This document shows, in pieces, positions 23,086 to 34,745 of a stretch of 64,000 nucleotides of DNA. The DNA comes from Ochotona curzoniae (lineage: Eukaryota; Chordata; Mammalia; Lagomorpha; Ochotonidae). The notes under the pieces were generated by a model, which saw only the letters and a program-made list of their open reading frames with translations, was not told the origin of the DNA and did not search any database. Positions within the stretch are counted from its first letter, which is position 1; every line of letters starts with the position of its first letter. The stretch is taken from contig NW_024467083.1 in the NCBI RefSeq assembly GCF_017591425.1, positions 16,483,001 to 16,547,000 on the forward strand, written 5' to 3'. Both the position numbers and the translations under genes were made by a program.

Positions 23086-23967
23086 CAGCATAATTTATCT
23101 GGATTTATCTAATTCCAGAGCTCTTCACCTTTCCATCATAAGTAAAAGCACAGAAGTAAAAATACACATCATCCATGGGTCACGGGTTACAACACACCAT
23201 ATCTTCCTGATGCTGGGGATGACACTTCACCACCTGTGAAAATTTACTAGGTCAACCTACATTAAAAAATGGTATTTGCTGTTCATTTTCTCTCGGACAC
23301 ATGACTAAAAGCCCTACTGAGCACTGCTGTAGTGGGTGCCACCCGCACAGAAAAAACTCCAAGTGCAGTAACTGAAGACCACAGCAACAACCCTGACTCC
23401 AGGAAAAGGTCACTCAACTCGGCATACTACCTTCAGTCATAAAATTATACAGTATTGCTAAAATAAGGTTTTCATCTTAGGTGCAGAAGCTAACATTGCA
23501 GCTTTCACAAGATGGACTTCATTTATATCAAATTTACTCAGGTGGAATTTGCCCACCCAATGCCACTAGACAAGATTATTCAATTATTTATTGTCCTAAA
23601 ACTAAGATTCTTATCTTCTAATGTCTACTGTATAATAACACCAAGAAATCTAGCTTATCAGATCTGTTCAAGTCCTCTATTTCCAGCCACTTTTTCATTT
23701 TGTAAAAGGAATGTGAACTAAGCTTATGAAAGTTGGAAAATAGAAACAAATTAGGCAGGAGTACCAGAGCAGTGAGAATCCGCACTGAAGCAGGCGAGAA
23801 TGGCCAAGAAACAGGTTGTTACAATAGTGAACCACGTGTGATAGAATACCGAGAAAACAAAACAGAACCCCCAGCAGCCCGAGACTGAACTGTCTCTCAC
23901 CCACAGATTGAGACCATGAGCAGATCCTCTAGATTCCTACATCTACTTATGTTATCTAAAAACTACT
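23086..23967. other. Unassigned interval
   Basis: Small open frames occur at 23057-23239 and 23502-23640 on +. None has convincing boundaries on both sides. Confidence 0.4.
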
Positions 23968-24262
23968 GGGCCAGCACAGTAGCATGGTGGGTTAGGCTGC
24001 TGCCTGCAATGGCAGCATCCCAGATGGACTCCAATTCCTGGCTATTCTACTTCTGACCCAGCTCCCTGCTACTGGGAAAGCAGCACAAGGTAACAAAAGT
24101 TCTGGGGCCCCTGCCAATATGCAAGAGACCCCTAAAGAGCTCTTGGCTCCTGACTTCAGTCTGACCCAGCCCTGGTCATTACAGTCATTTGTAGAGTGAA
24201 CCAGCAGATTAAAGATCTCTGTCAACCCCTCTCTCTAACCCTGCCTAACAGGTAATATTTTG
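23968..24262 (+). mobile_element. CSINE, older subfamily
   Basis: It runs from 'gggccagcacagtagcatgg' through 'ctattctacttctgacccag' and 'tctggggcccctgccaatat' to 'ctctctctaaccctgcctaa'. It is moderately diverged and near full length. Confidence 0.78.
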
Positions 24263-25584
24263 TAAACCCCGGGCCTAAAAAACAACCTAAAATAGTTTTT
24301 TTTAAAAAAAAGGTAATGACTGTTGATTCTGAAAGACGTTTAAGTGCCAGGATACAGAGGAAAGAAACCTTACTAGGCCCCACACCCTGGAAGTTTCACA
24401 AGATAGGTCTTAAGTATGTTTTGCTTTCATTATTTTCTGATGAAAGCAGAAAACATGGTGAAATCCATGGAACACACAGAAAACATACTTGCACTTGGCA
24501 TTTCTTAAGTTACGTAAAAGTAAAAATTTCAAAGACTCATGTTTTCAAAAGAATCCATCAATTTAGCAAGTACTAAATCAAACTATCACAAATATGTCTT
24601 GTACATTTTGTCAAACCACTTCAAATGCTAAAAATATGTAAGGATATACTACCAAAAAGTGATTAATACTTGATATCAGAAATATTTTTCCCAACCACCG
24701 TATACCATGAACCTAAGGGTTTATCCTCAGATTTTTTTAATACATCATGGAAATGAAAATTTCAAGAACATTAAAAGGATCTTAGGACATCAGGTCTCCA
24801 ACAAAGAGAAGCACCACTAAACCCCTCCCATCTGAAGCCAAAGTCCCAGAGATCTTCCAGGCTTCTCTCCCTCTCCCAGTCTCACCATCTCCAATTTCTC
24901 ATTTTACTGATATGAATCACCACAAATCTTGGGTCTAAGTTATTTCACATTAAGATTTTGTCTTGCCAAAGTATTCACTAGCTGCAACTGGGCAGGTACT
25001 AGATACCTGCACCTACTCCCCCATCGATCGACCTTGTAAGGGCCCTACCAGTGCAGCAGGAGCAACACTGGGCATTGGAACCCCTGAGAAATGAAGACCA
25101 CAATACTTTTCTGTTTGAACTTGAAAAAAATCTCAGCCATGTGGTTCCCTTAGGCTAAATTTGCATTGCACCAAAACCACCTGGCATAATGGCAGTAAAT
25201 TCAGGATCAAGTTAGTTACGCCAAGGCCTTGTGAATTTCTCTGAAAACAATGCATGTGTATATTACCTCCAAACCCACCTATTGGGATTCTTTCCAAAGA
25301 CAACTTTACCAATTATCAATAGGCCATATTCCTTCAAGAACACAAACATTAAATTTCTTTGTTGATCCATACTGTCTGCAGTAATCCATATCTATTTCAA
25401 TGTGTTAAATATTTAATCATACTTAAAACGGTTCTGGCATCCTATGTCACAAAGCAAAGGAAATGTTTACGACAAATGATGCATGCTAATGTCTCCCAAA
25501 GAAATGTCAAAGACCCACAGAATGCAAAATGCTCTGGCATTTCAGTGTGCCTAGGTGTATACAAAACAACGAGTACACACAGTT
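24263..25584. other. Unassigned interval
   Basis: An 86-codon open frame at 24316-24576 (+) is basic and histidine-rich but follows an A-rich SINE tail and has no splice support. Nothing else is recognised. Confidence 0.4.
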
Positions 25585-25599
25585 GAAATTACACCACTG
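25585..25599 (+). repeat. Target-site duplication, left copy (right copy 25929-25943)
   Basis: GAAATTACACCACTG occurs identically on each side of the CSINE. Confidence 0.95.
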
Positions 25600-25928
25600 G
25601 GGCCCGGCGCGGTGGCGCAAGTGGTTAAGTCCTCGCCTTGCACGCCCGGGATCCCATATGGGCGCCGGTTCTAATCCCGGCAGCCCCGCTTCCCTTCCAG
25701 CTCCCTGCCTGTGGCCTGGGAAAGCAGTTGAGGACGGCCCAAAGCTTTGGGACCCTGCACCCGCGTGGGAGACCCGGAAGAGGCTCCTGGCTTCGGATCG
25801 GCATAGTATCGGCCGTTGCGCTCACTTGGGGAGTGAATCATCGGATGGAAGATCTTCCTCTCTGTCTCTCCTCTCTGTATATCCGCCTTTCCAATAAAAA
25901 ATAATAAAAATAAATCTTTAAAAAAAAA
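25600..25928 (+). mobile_element. CSINE, youngest full-length copy (reference copy for this window)
   Basis: This is the best-preserved copy. The tRNA-like head holds an A-box (TGGCGCAAGTGG, 25613-25624) and a B-box (GGTTCTAATCC, 25667-25677), the internal RNA polymerase III promoter. The tRNA-unrelated body follows, then an AATAAAAAATAATAAA-type tail ending in A9. A perfect 15-bp direct repeat GAAATTACACCACTG flanks it at 25585-25599 and 25929-25943. This is the signature of L1-type target-primed reverse transcription and shows very recent insertion. Confidence 0.97.
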
Positions 25929-26049
25929 GAAATTACACCACTGACCACTTTTAATAGCATTAAATTTCTCAAATACCATAACTTGTGATCACATAACTAC
26001 AGAAAAAGTATTTTCCTCTTCTGTAGCAACAACTCCACTTACAATTTAG

Positions 26050-26235
26050 TTTCCTGTTGATGACCTGGGGGAGCAGTGGAGGATGGCCCAAGTACTTGGG
26101 GCCCTGCACCCAATGAGACCCAGAGGAACCTCCTGAATTTTGGCTTCAGATCAGCCCAGATGCAGCCACGGTGGCTGTTTGAATAAGTAGATTAACATAT
26201 TTCTTCTCTCTCCCTCTTACACTCCAAAAACAGAA
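26050..26235 (+). mobile_element. CSINE, 5'-truncated
   Basis: It starts in mid-body at 'tgatgacctgggggagcagt', continues 'ttggggccctgcacccaatg' and 'ggcttcagatcagcccagat', and ends in a pyrimidine-rich 3' end near 'ctctctccctcttacactcc'. The head is absent. Confidence 0.7.
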
Positions 26236-27595
26236 GAATTTTTGCTAACAAAGAGAACTCTGTGCACTTAAAAAGGAAATGTAATTGGCCCCCAAAATTA
26301 ATAAATCTCCAAGGATAAATTCCAAAGATCATCAAGGATTTTTCAACCACAAAGTCAAAATGGTTATCTACCAACATACACATATACACCCTCAACTATG
26401 ACAGGGTCAAGAGTTAAGGAAACACTGACAAAAAATCAGATTTCAGATTACTTTCAAACAAGTGTTTAATTGCTTCTATTCATATATACAGAAAAATAGA
26501 TTGTAGATGAATACAAATAGCTAACGGGTAATGAAATCCTTGGAATGAGTGGGAGATAACTCAATTGAGCCCAGAGTCAGACGGAAGTGCATGCATTAGA
26601 TGACTGAAAGAGCAGCTAACAAGCATCTCAATCTGGCACCAATGTCATGGGCAACAAGCATTCATGCGCCCTGCCCTCTGGAGCTCACAGCCTGCTTGCT
26701 CCTTGGCTCGTGTGCCAATTTACTGGAGTCACTTAAGCTGGCACCAGTTCTAGCCACAGAAGCAAATAGTTTGATCGAAATTAAGTGACATGTCTCCCAT
26801 AAAACGGAGTACTGAGCTAACGTGAACAACACATAGTAACCTGCCACATGCAACGCAAATGAAGCATCCCTGCTTTGACAGGAAAAGATGTGCCAAAATT
26901 CAAACACAGGTTTTCAAATCTACTTAAGCCCAAACCTACAAGTAATGTGACAAATAATTCAGTGTTTACATACTTCAGTACTATACATCGTGAGAGACAG
27001 CAGAAACCAGGAATGTCCTCCGCTAGAAGCCAAAGTTTCATCAAGGAAACAAAATGAGCATGCACAAAACAGCAGAAAGTTTAGCCCTGACTGAAGGCTA
27101 AAGCAGTGAGGCTTACTTTCAAAATTAAAAGGAAATATTTTTAATATCAAATGGCAATGTGCTTATGAAAGGCATGGCAGCAGAAAAACAGATTCTGCAT
27201 AAGTGAAGGTAAGGCGGTACCTGTAAACTTGACCAAAGATTGTCTTTAACAGTCAATGGTAAATGAAAACTTGTTCAAACATGGCAACTCAAATACCAAG
27301 TAATATATTTAAAGAAAATTTAATAGTGAGGCCTAAGATAGTGCCTAGATACACCAACATCCACAAATATCACCATGCAACACTATGGCAATAGCAAGAG
27401 AATTTTTAAGGAAAGATTGATCAGAGAAGGTTTGAGATACAAACTCAACCACAGGCCCATTTTTAAGTCTTCAATTCTTGTCCATTTTCCAATGCAAAAA
27501 CCTGAGTCAAAGATGATTCAACTGATAAGCCACAGTAGGTGCAGGTATGATCATCACTGCCAGGTAGTGTACCAAGCTGGGAGGAAACCTCAGTT
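26236..27595. other. Unassigned interval
   Basis: A 60-codon frame at 26875-27057 (+, ending TGA) follows TTTGACAG and reads as an ordinary hydrophilic protein, but the acceptor is weak. AAG|GTAAGG at 27211 is an orphan donor-like site. A SINE-head-like phrase lies near 27328. No gene is recognised. Confidence 0.35.
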
Positions 27596-29520
27596 TCAAC
27601 CTTTTGTTATCATTTTATGATACAGTTCCATAAGCCCTGGGATTCCCCCACCCACTCCAAATCCCACGCTCACACTGAGTTCTTGCATATGATAACAGTA
27701 TAGCTTGTCATGAACAGTGATAAGTCCATCATTGTGTACATGGACAATGGCAGAGAGTCCAGCATGCCACTGTTGAGAAACATCCAGTTTCATAGGGAGT
27801 CCATCCTCGATCTGGAAGTAGAGATGTATACTGCAGCATACCCTCACATCTGGACTTGTCAGTCTCCACTACAGTCACTATAAATCCCAAATGAAAGGCC
27901 ACAACAAAATAAGTGAAGAGAAACAGAAATTTACAATGCCATAAAGATAAACATGCTACTGGATAGGACAGTCGCCATTGCAGTTACTTTAGATTCCTTT
28001 AAATGAAAAGCCACAAAAGAAAAAATTTACATTGCCATGAAGTTAAATAACATGCTACTGAATGACTAATGTGTTGAACAAACGAAAAAGAAAATCAAGA
28101 ACCTCCTTGAAAAAATGCTATTGGATAATTTGTGAGTCACTGAATAGTTTAATGTGAAAGTTTGAAGAAATGAAACCAAAACCTAAAACATCAAAATCCT
28201 GGGCCACCAATTTTTTTCTGTTTAGAATCTAGAATATCTCTCTGCATTCTCTTCTGGCTTTTAAGCTTCCTGTGAGGTCAGCTGTGAATTTAATTGCCAT
28301 TGTTCTGTAAGTCAATTCATTTTTTTTTCATGTGCACACTTAAGGATCTTTGTGTTCATCTGAAGAGCTCACGTATCATGTGTCATGGTGAAGATAGCTT
28401 CTGGTCAACCCTGTTGGGAGTTCTGTGTCCCTCCTGGATATTGTTTCCCAATTCTTTCTCCAGATTAATAAGGGAACTTTTCCCTCATTATTTTATTACA
28501 TTTTTAAACCCAGCTTCTTTCTGTACCTTCTGGAACTCCCATAACTTTTATATTTGGCCTTTTAATAGTGTCAAGTTCTTGAATACTTGAACTGGATCCA
28601 GCTCTGCTTCTACCTTTTTCATAATTTCCCCATTGTGACAAAAAATCTTCCAATTTTAAGATTCTTTGTTCTGCCTCCTTCATCCCATTGAGATTTCCAC
28701 TGAGTTTTTAATTTGCTCTATTGGGTCCTTCATTTCCAATAATTCAGCTTGATTTTGTTTCAGTGTTGCTATTTCCTATGTGACAATCATTAAATTCCTG
28801 CATGTGCGTCTCGTTGTCACAAAGCTTTATAACAAGTGTTTTCAATTCTGTATCCCATTTTCTCAATGTATTCCTCAGTTAATCCTGGGGTTGACAAAGG
28901 CTTTTCCCCCTTTGGAGGGGAGTCTTCATTGTGCCTCTGTCTCATCTTTTGCTCTTGGTCACTGTACTTCTGGTTAGCAGATTTTTTTTCCGCAGTTTGA
29001 TTATACTTGTTCTGGCTGGTACATGACTCTTATTTGCAGTCACTTGTGCCACTCCCACCAGCAAGTTTCAGATTTGGGGCTTTCACCATGGGCTCCAAAG
29101 CCCCAGCTCCTGGCTCACCACCCCATCTTCTGTGATCCATGCTATTGTTGCACTATTGTCTGTACAACATTTCTCCTACTTCTGTTCATGCAGTTTCCGG
29201 GACTGGAGACACCAGGTGTTCTGAAAAGCTAGGTTGTTGGTGGTGCTAATCTTGCTGGAACCTACTGGCCATGAGGTCTGAGGGCCACACAGACCTATTG
29301 AGTCATAAGAGGTCAATATTTGTACTATTTTTGATGTGGAACCAGCACAATGCACTGAGCTGAGTTCACTCCCAGCTCAGCGCATGCACAGCTCACTGTT
29401 GTCCCTGCAGTCTCAAAAGCCTTTGCCCCATTGTGTAAAATGGTGCCTACTGTGCCACTCGAGTTCTTGACCTGCTGGATGGAAGGTCTGGGAGCATTCA
29501 ATATGCATAAATTCCCAATA
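27596..29520 (-). mobile_element. L1-type element without ORF2 (HAL1-like), antisense
   Basis: Read on the minus strand, a 5' region (29520 to about 29000) and a degenerate ORF1 (about 29000 to 28210) are followed directly by an L1 3'UTR (28190-27596). The ORF1 identity rests on V-M-G-V-P-E-G-T at 28545-28522, the counterpart of I-I-G-I-P-E-G. It also rests on a C-terminal T-A-D-L-T-G-S-L-K-A-R-R-E near 28315-28245, the counterpart of A-D-L-S-x-E-T-L-Q-A-R-R-E. No reverse-transcriptase sequence lies between ORF1 and 3'UTR, which is the HAL1 ('half-L1') organisation. Coding is broken by stops. An internal deletion of a normal L1 is the alternative. Confidence 0.6.
27857..28072 (-). repeat. Tandem duplication, two ~107-bp units, in the L1 3'UTR
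   Basis: Unit 1 (27857-27965) and unit 2 (27966-28072) share the order 'cagtc...actac/ttgcag', 'aaatgaaaggccacaa', 'aatttacaatgccat', 'acatgctactg'. The related 3'UTR at 48.9-49.4 kb has the unit once, so duplication occurred in this copy or its lineage. Confidence 0.65.
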
Positions 29521-29639
29521 AGATGTTACATGATCAATTAAAAGCAAGTTTCACAAGGACTGGAGTGACTGCCTTCGATGAAGTTACCCCAAGTGATGAG
29601 TTTCAGCTGCAATACCATTTGCTCCCCTTTTAACCCTTT

Positions 29640-29795
29640 CCCTGCTAATGCACCTTAGAAGCAGAAGATAAGTATTTGAGCCCTTGCCACCCATATGGGA
29701 GACATGGATGCAGTTTCTAGCTCCCAGTGCAGGCATTTCCAGAACTCACTGCTGGCAATCATGGGGGACTGAACCAAACTTTACAAAAATAGAGA
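29640..29795 (+). mobile_element. CSINE, degenerate fragment
   Basis: 'tgagcccttgccacccatat', 'gggagacatggatgcagttt' and 'gggggactgaaccaaacttt' follow the right half of the C-repeat. It lies just upstream of a complete copy. Confidence 0.45.
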
Positions 29796-29841
29796 ATCTA
29801 TCGCTGAATCTTAAGAAAAAAAAAAAAAGTGGAAGGGGGGC

Positions 29842-30170
29842 CAGGGCCTGGTTTAGTAGCCTAGTGGCTGAGGTCCTCACCTTGCATGTGCTAAGATCCC
29901 ATGTGGGCGCCAGTTTGTGTATCAGCTGCTCCACTTCCCATCCAGCACCCTGCTTGTGGCCTGGGAAGGCAGTAGAGGATGGCCCAGAGCTTTGGGATCC
30001 TGCACCCATGTGGGAGACCAGGAAGAGGCTTGAAGCTCCTGGCTCCAGGCTCCTGGCTTCGCATCAGCTCAGCTCCAGCCATTGCAGCCACTTGAGTGGG
30101 CCAGTGGATGGATCTTTGTCTCTCTCCTCGCTTGTCTGAGCTTCCAATGAAAATAAGTCTTAATTTTTAG
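29842..30170 (+). mobile_element. CSINE, full length
   Basis: It runs from 'gggcctggtttagtagccta' to 'cttccaatgaaaataagtct'. It contains a short internal duplication of the 'gctcctggct' motif around 30028-30058, a known kind of variation in this region of the SINE. Confidence 0.87.
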
Positions 30171-30642
30171 AAAAGGTGGGGAAGCAGGGGCCAAAAATGA
30201 CAAAAAGGCAGAAAAAAAAACATGAGTCACCAAACCGAGTTGAGGAAATAGGAAGCGCAAAGGTCAGGACTAAGGATTCACACAGAAGAGTCAAAGATAA
30301 GGCTACAGTGTGGATGAAGTTCACTTGCCCAAAAGTATAAATGTCAAATGGGTATGCAGACTTGAGGGGGTTGACCACATCAAGTTGCTATGGTTTCCAA
30401 GAGAATGATCAAAATGCACTTGAAAGAATCTTTGACAGTTGGCAGAAGTCACTGCAGGAACCCATGCATGAAATGACAACTGAGGCAAGAATAAGCACAG
30501 CATGACCAGCTCACAGGAAATCACAGCAGTAGCCAGAAAATTTACCCAGCATGTACCACATGCCAACACTAAGCACTGCACTGCTATTCCAGAAAACTCT
30601 GAAGAACGGGAGTTTTAAGGATATTATAAATTAATATTATGC

Positions 30643-30925
30643 TTGGGGCAGGCATTACAGCCTGGCGAGTTAAGCTGCTGCCTGAAGCACTGGCATCCTA
30701 TGCAGGTATCCGCTCACATCCTGGTTGCTCCATTTCTGATATAGCTGGGAAACGCAGCAGCAGATGATGCTTTGAGCTCCTGCACCCCTGCTACCTATGT
30801 AAGAAACCCTGATGAAGCTCCTGGCTTTGGCCTCACCCAACCCTGGCCAATTTATTCATTGGGGAGTGAACTAACAGATGGAAGCTCTCTCCTCCCACTC
30901 TCCTATAAATAGTCTTTAAAAACCT
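30643..30925 (+). mobile_element. CSINE, older subfamily
   Basis: 'ggcaggcattacagcctggc', 'cacatcctggttgctccatt', 'agctcctgcacccctgctac' and 'attggggagtgaactaacag' occur in the right order. The tail is reduced to 'ctataaatagtctttaaaaa'. Confidence 0.75.
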
Positions 30926-31844
30926 AGGGCTCAGAGAAGCAAAGCAAGTGCCATGGTCTGATTTACAGCAACCTGATCTGATTCACTAGACTGTACAGTC
31001 ACAAAAGGATATCCAAGACTTTCAAAAAATTACTGGACAGTTTTATATCTGAGTGACAAGAGAAATAACACCAAAAATAACGAAACACAGGACAGACCTG
31101 AGCTTCAACATGCTATATTTGAAGTTACAGAAGAGCCATGGAAAACTAGCAGAGTACAATAACCAAAAGACAAGCAAAAGAAATGCAGCAAAGTGCTGTG
31201 GATTAGGATTGAGATGCACAGACGTAAGTGAAAAACAGCAACTTCAAAGAACATTCTATTACTTAGTCAAAGTATTTTGCACATACCTTTCCTATGCCAA
31301 CCCATGTAAAGAAATACCAGAAGTTTATACTTGAAGGTATTACACACAGGGAAAAAATTAATGAGATCTTTGAGCAGCACCCTATGCAGGGATGAGCAAG
31401 GAAGATAGCAGAGGGCAACAAGAGAGGACGACAGGCTGAAAGCCTTCTACTACAAAGCAGGGTGAAAAACTCCAGTGTCATGATTTCAGCAAAGCAATAG
31501 CAACTGAGGCCACCACACATTTGGCAAGCATTTTGTAGCAGCCGACTGGGTGAACAAGACCATGGAAATGGAAAGGCCCCTGAATCATTCTAAGTGGATA
31601 CAAGCAGGTTTCAGCACTCCGGGCAGGTACAGTATTGCACACACGTGAAGCTAGACAGTTATAAACCAAAAGGGAAGGCTGACAGCAGAAGACACAGGAT
31701 GCAAGAGAGGCAAAGAACATTCTGCTAGTCCTAGGCAGGAAGCATTTTTCAACCCATCTGACCCAAAATTAACTATTTCTATAGAAAAATCAACCCCATG
31801 ACAAACCATAGTAAAAAGTACTTTACAAGAATATCAAAGCACTT
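30926..31844. other. Unassigned interval
   Basis: Open frames at 31053-31334 (+) and 31478-31720 (-) are unremarkable. No repeat is recognised. Confidence 0.4.
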
Positions 31845-32137
31845 TTAAGCATTTATTTACTTAAAAGGCAGAGTAACAGAGGGAGATACAGAGATCTTCT
31901 ACCCACTGTTCATTCCCCAACTGGCCACATCAACCAGAACTAAGCTCATCTGAAGCTGGGAGCCAGGAGCTTCTTCTGGTCTCCCTCGTGAGTGAAGATC
32001 CCAAAGCTTTGGCATATCCTCTGCTGTTCCCAAAACCATTATCAAGGAACAAAAGTGGAGCAGCCAGGACAAGAACCCGTGCCCATAAAGGATGTCAGCA
32101 CACAGGAAATTAGCTATGCTACTGCACCATTCACAAG
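31845..32137 (-). mobile_element. CSINE, antisense
   Basis: It starts at the tail side ('tttatttacttaaaaggcag'), passes 'tcattccccaactggccaca', 'ggagccaggagcttcttctg' and 'gatcccaaagctttggcata', and ends near the head at 'gctactgcaccattca'. Confidence 0.75.
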
Positions 32138-32235
32138 AGTATTGAATACTTCAAATGACTTATTAATGAGCTAGGTAACAGTTTACCACTCGATTTCTCT
32201 CTAATTGCTTAGTTATCCACAAAAATGACAACTCA

Positions 32236-32500
32236 ATGTCAGGCACTGTGCTTCAGTGTGTTCAGCTGCTGCCTCCAAAACTGGCATCCTGTATGACAGC
32301 ACTTTCAAAATCAGCTGCTCTGGGAAGTTAGCAGCAGCAGCCCAAGTCCTTGGGCCCCTGCACCTATACTGGAAATTTGGACACAGTTCCTGTCCTAGTC
32401 CAGTATCCTGCAGCTGGAAATGTTTAGGAGTGACCCAGTGGAAGCAAAAATCTCCTTGTGTCTGTCACTCCGCCTTTCAAATAAAATAATGTTTAAAATA
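32236..32500 (+). mobile_element. CSINE with internal deletion
   Basis: 'caggcactgtgcttcagtgt', 'cagctgctctgggaagttag', 'tccttgggcccctgcaccta' and 'cctttcaaataaaataatg' are in order. The left body is shortened. Confidence 0.7.
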
Positions 32501-32506
32501 GTAGCA

Positions 32507-32690
32507 GGAGCCATCATTGTGGCACAACAGATTAACTCACTGCATGCTGCATCAGCATCCAGTAGGGTTTCAATATTAGATGGTTTAAATCCCACCTGCT
32601 CCAGTTCCAACCTGGCTCACTACTCTCCCTATCGGTTCCCACTCTGTCTCAATGTCTGTTTCTCAAATAGTTTAAAATAAATGAGTCACA
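32507..32690 (+). mobile_element. CSINE fragment in tandem with the previous one
   Basis: The head 'gcaggagccatcattgtggc' starts within the tail of the previous SINE. The middle third of the element is missing, and the segment ends 'atgtctgtttctcaaatag' plus an A-rich tail. Insertion into the older tail is the simplest reading. Confidence 0.55.
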
Positions 32691-33594
32691 GATTTATGTT
32701 CAGGAAAATAAAAACAAGTTACCAATTTGAAGTACCCTCAGTAATCCTAAAAAAAATACACCCACTTCGAGCTGACAATTTTTGTACTGAACAGAAATGT
32801 ACATTCATACAGGAGATTTAATATAACCACCGCTTGAATCAAATTCATTCTATTATATTACAGCTCATCAATTTCAGCATGTGATTTAGAGGAAAGGACT
32901 AAAATTTATTGAATTTGGGATAACGCTGTTTTGTGGCTCCAACAGACCTATTTTAGTCAAATTTCCATGTCACAAATAAATTCAGAGAATTTATTTTTCT
33001 AGGCTATTCACACTATGTGCTAGAAATCTGTCTATATCCCCAAATAAATCATACAACTTAAAGCACAGTCTTTAGCAAGCAACATTGTGTTAACACGAGA
33101 AAGCATAACAAGGAGTGGTTAAACGGCTAACCCAAACTGACAGACAAATGGATGAAAGGAATGTGTGATTCATAATTCCCTTCAAGCACTGTAAGCATAT
33201 ATATTTACACATGCAAGCATAATTACTAACTTGTTTATACACAATGTTTATATCCATAAATACTAAAAGATTATTAACATTTAAACCACAGAATGAAATC
33301 GCATTCACCATGCAACATCCTAAACACAGGCATAAAATTAAAGGAAACTGAATCAATGACCTAGAAGTCATAAACACAGAAGTATAAAATATAACTTTAA
33401 TTGAGTGATTCTCGTAAGTTACATAACAAAATGGATTTCATATGAACCAATTCCTTGAAATCAGTTGGATGACAATATTTTAGTTTACTACTTGAACCAG
33501 ATAGCAACAATCACTCGAGAAGTCAACCAGCAGATGAAGTGTATTCTGGCTGTACTAGTTACTTCCTATAAACCAACACCCTAACCCAACATCC
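32691..33594. other. Unassigned AT-rich interval
   Basis: This is AT-rich with no recognised repeat. A 95-codon frame at 33090-33377 (-) is hydrophobic and cysteine-rich, with no start or splice support. Confidence 0.4.
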
Positions 33595-33735
33595 TTGCCT
33601 GCACATATTACTTTTTGATTTTTGGATGATAGTCATTCTAACTGGGGCGAGTTGAGAAGTCACTATGGTTTTTATTTCCCTGATGGCTAGAAGTGGTCTG
33701 TTTGTTTGGATTTGCTTTAATTTCTTAAAACAAAG
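33595..33735 (-). mobile_element. L1 3' fragment, antisense
   Basis: 'gatgatagtcattctaactg', 'tggtttttatttccctgatg' and 'gctagaagtggtctgtttg' match the antisense old L1 block usually ending 'tgatttgcatttctctgatgg'. Confidence 0.6.
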
Positions 33736-33839
33736 AACACACGAACATTTCCTTCTCCAGCCAGAGCCTCTATTGCACTGAATTGCCCAGGTCCTTGTTC
33801 AGATCAAGGCTCAACATTTTCTCATAACTATTGTATTCA

Positions 33840-34320
33840 TGTTCACGTACATGCCTCATCTCCTTCCCAGCTTGTAAATTAGCTGAGAACTCCAAGTGCT
33901 TTATTTATACTTTATTCTCCACACATCTTGTACTGTATGGAACATACAGTCATCACACATGAAGAATGTAGAACAATTGTTGATCTGCTCATGTTGCAAT
34001 TTATATTCTACAGCAGAATTCCAACTACTTCTCTTATGTAAAAGCCTTCAGTGGTTTCCTATATCCCGAAGAATCAAGGTCATGTGCATGGAATATATGG
34101 TCTTTGGCAAGCATTTGCTCTCTATTTGCTATAGAGCACCTACAGCCTAGTTCTAACAACATATGGATAACTTTCTCCAAGCTGTGGATCTTTTACCTTG
34201 GTTCACCAGGCCAATTCTTCAACTCCCAAACTTTAAGGTTCATCATATGCCTTTCTCAAATACTATCCACAAAGATCCATGCCTATGCTACAGCACCTCA
34301 CACACAAAAGGCAGGAAAGT
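33840..34320 (+). mobile_element. L2 LINE remnants
   Basis: 'aaaagccttcagtggtttcc' with 'gaagaatcaaggtcatgtgc' corresponds to the L2 ORF2 3' region ('aacccttcagtggctcccc'). The preceding 'cagcttgtaaattagctgag' resembles the L2 3' end, so two overlapping or rearranged fragments are likely. Confidence 0.45.
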
Positions 34321-34582
34321 TGGAATACAGCTATTATTCCTCCCCTAAAGTTAATAAGGCACCAAGTGATACAGACAGAAAACATCCCTAACAGTGTCTG
34401 TCTACAGACCAATGCCAGAACAAACAAAACCTAGGCACCAGCAAGCAGTTAAAAAAGAAACCTTTGACAACACAGCCACCATTTCATGGGAATACATTTC
34501 CTAGCTTAAGAATTTTTAGGTGCTTTGTTCACCGAAAGTTATGAAAAGAAAGCACTGCTAATATTTAAGTAACTTTTGGGTT

Positions 34583-34745
34583 TTCCACATTGGTATCAGG
34601 GGCCCAGGTACTTGAGTCATCTCCATATGTGCCTGGAAAAGCAGAAGGATATCAAACTGAAGTGTGACAGCCAAGACAAGCGAGCGCCTATATGGAATGC
34701 CAGCATCACTGATAGCAACTTAAATCTGTTACGCCACAGCAGGGA
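34583..34745 (-). mobile_element. CSINE, antisense fragment
   Basis: 'aggggcccaggtacttgagt', 'aactgaagtgtgacagccaa' and 'aaatctgttacgccacagca' follow the left half of an antisense C-repeat. Confidence 0.5.

Noticed and set aside
25529..25979. Long open frames (122, 102 and 88 codons) on both strands
   Set aside because: They lie wholly or mostly inside the young CSINE. Identical shadows recur in other copies, as at 1015-1670, 14344-14669, 39342-39690, 46116-46388 and 62420-62698.
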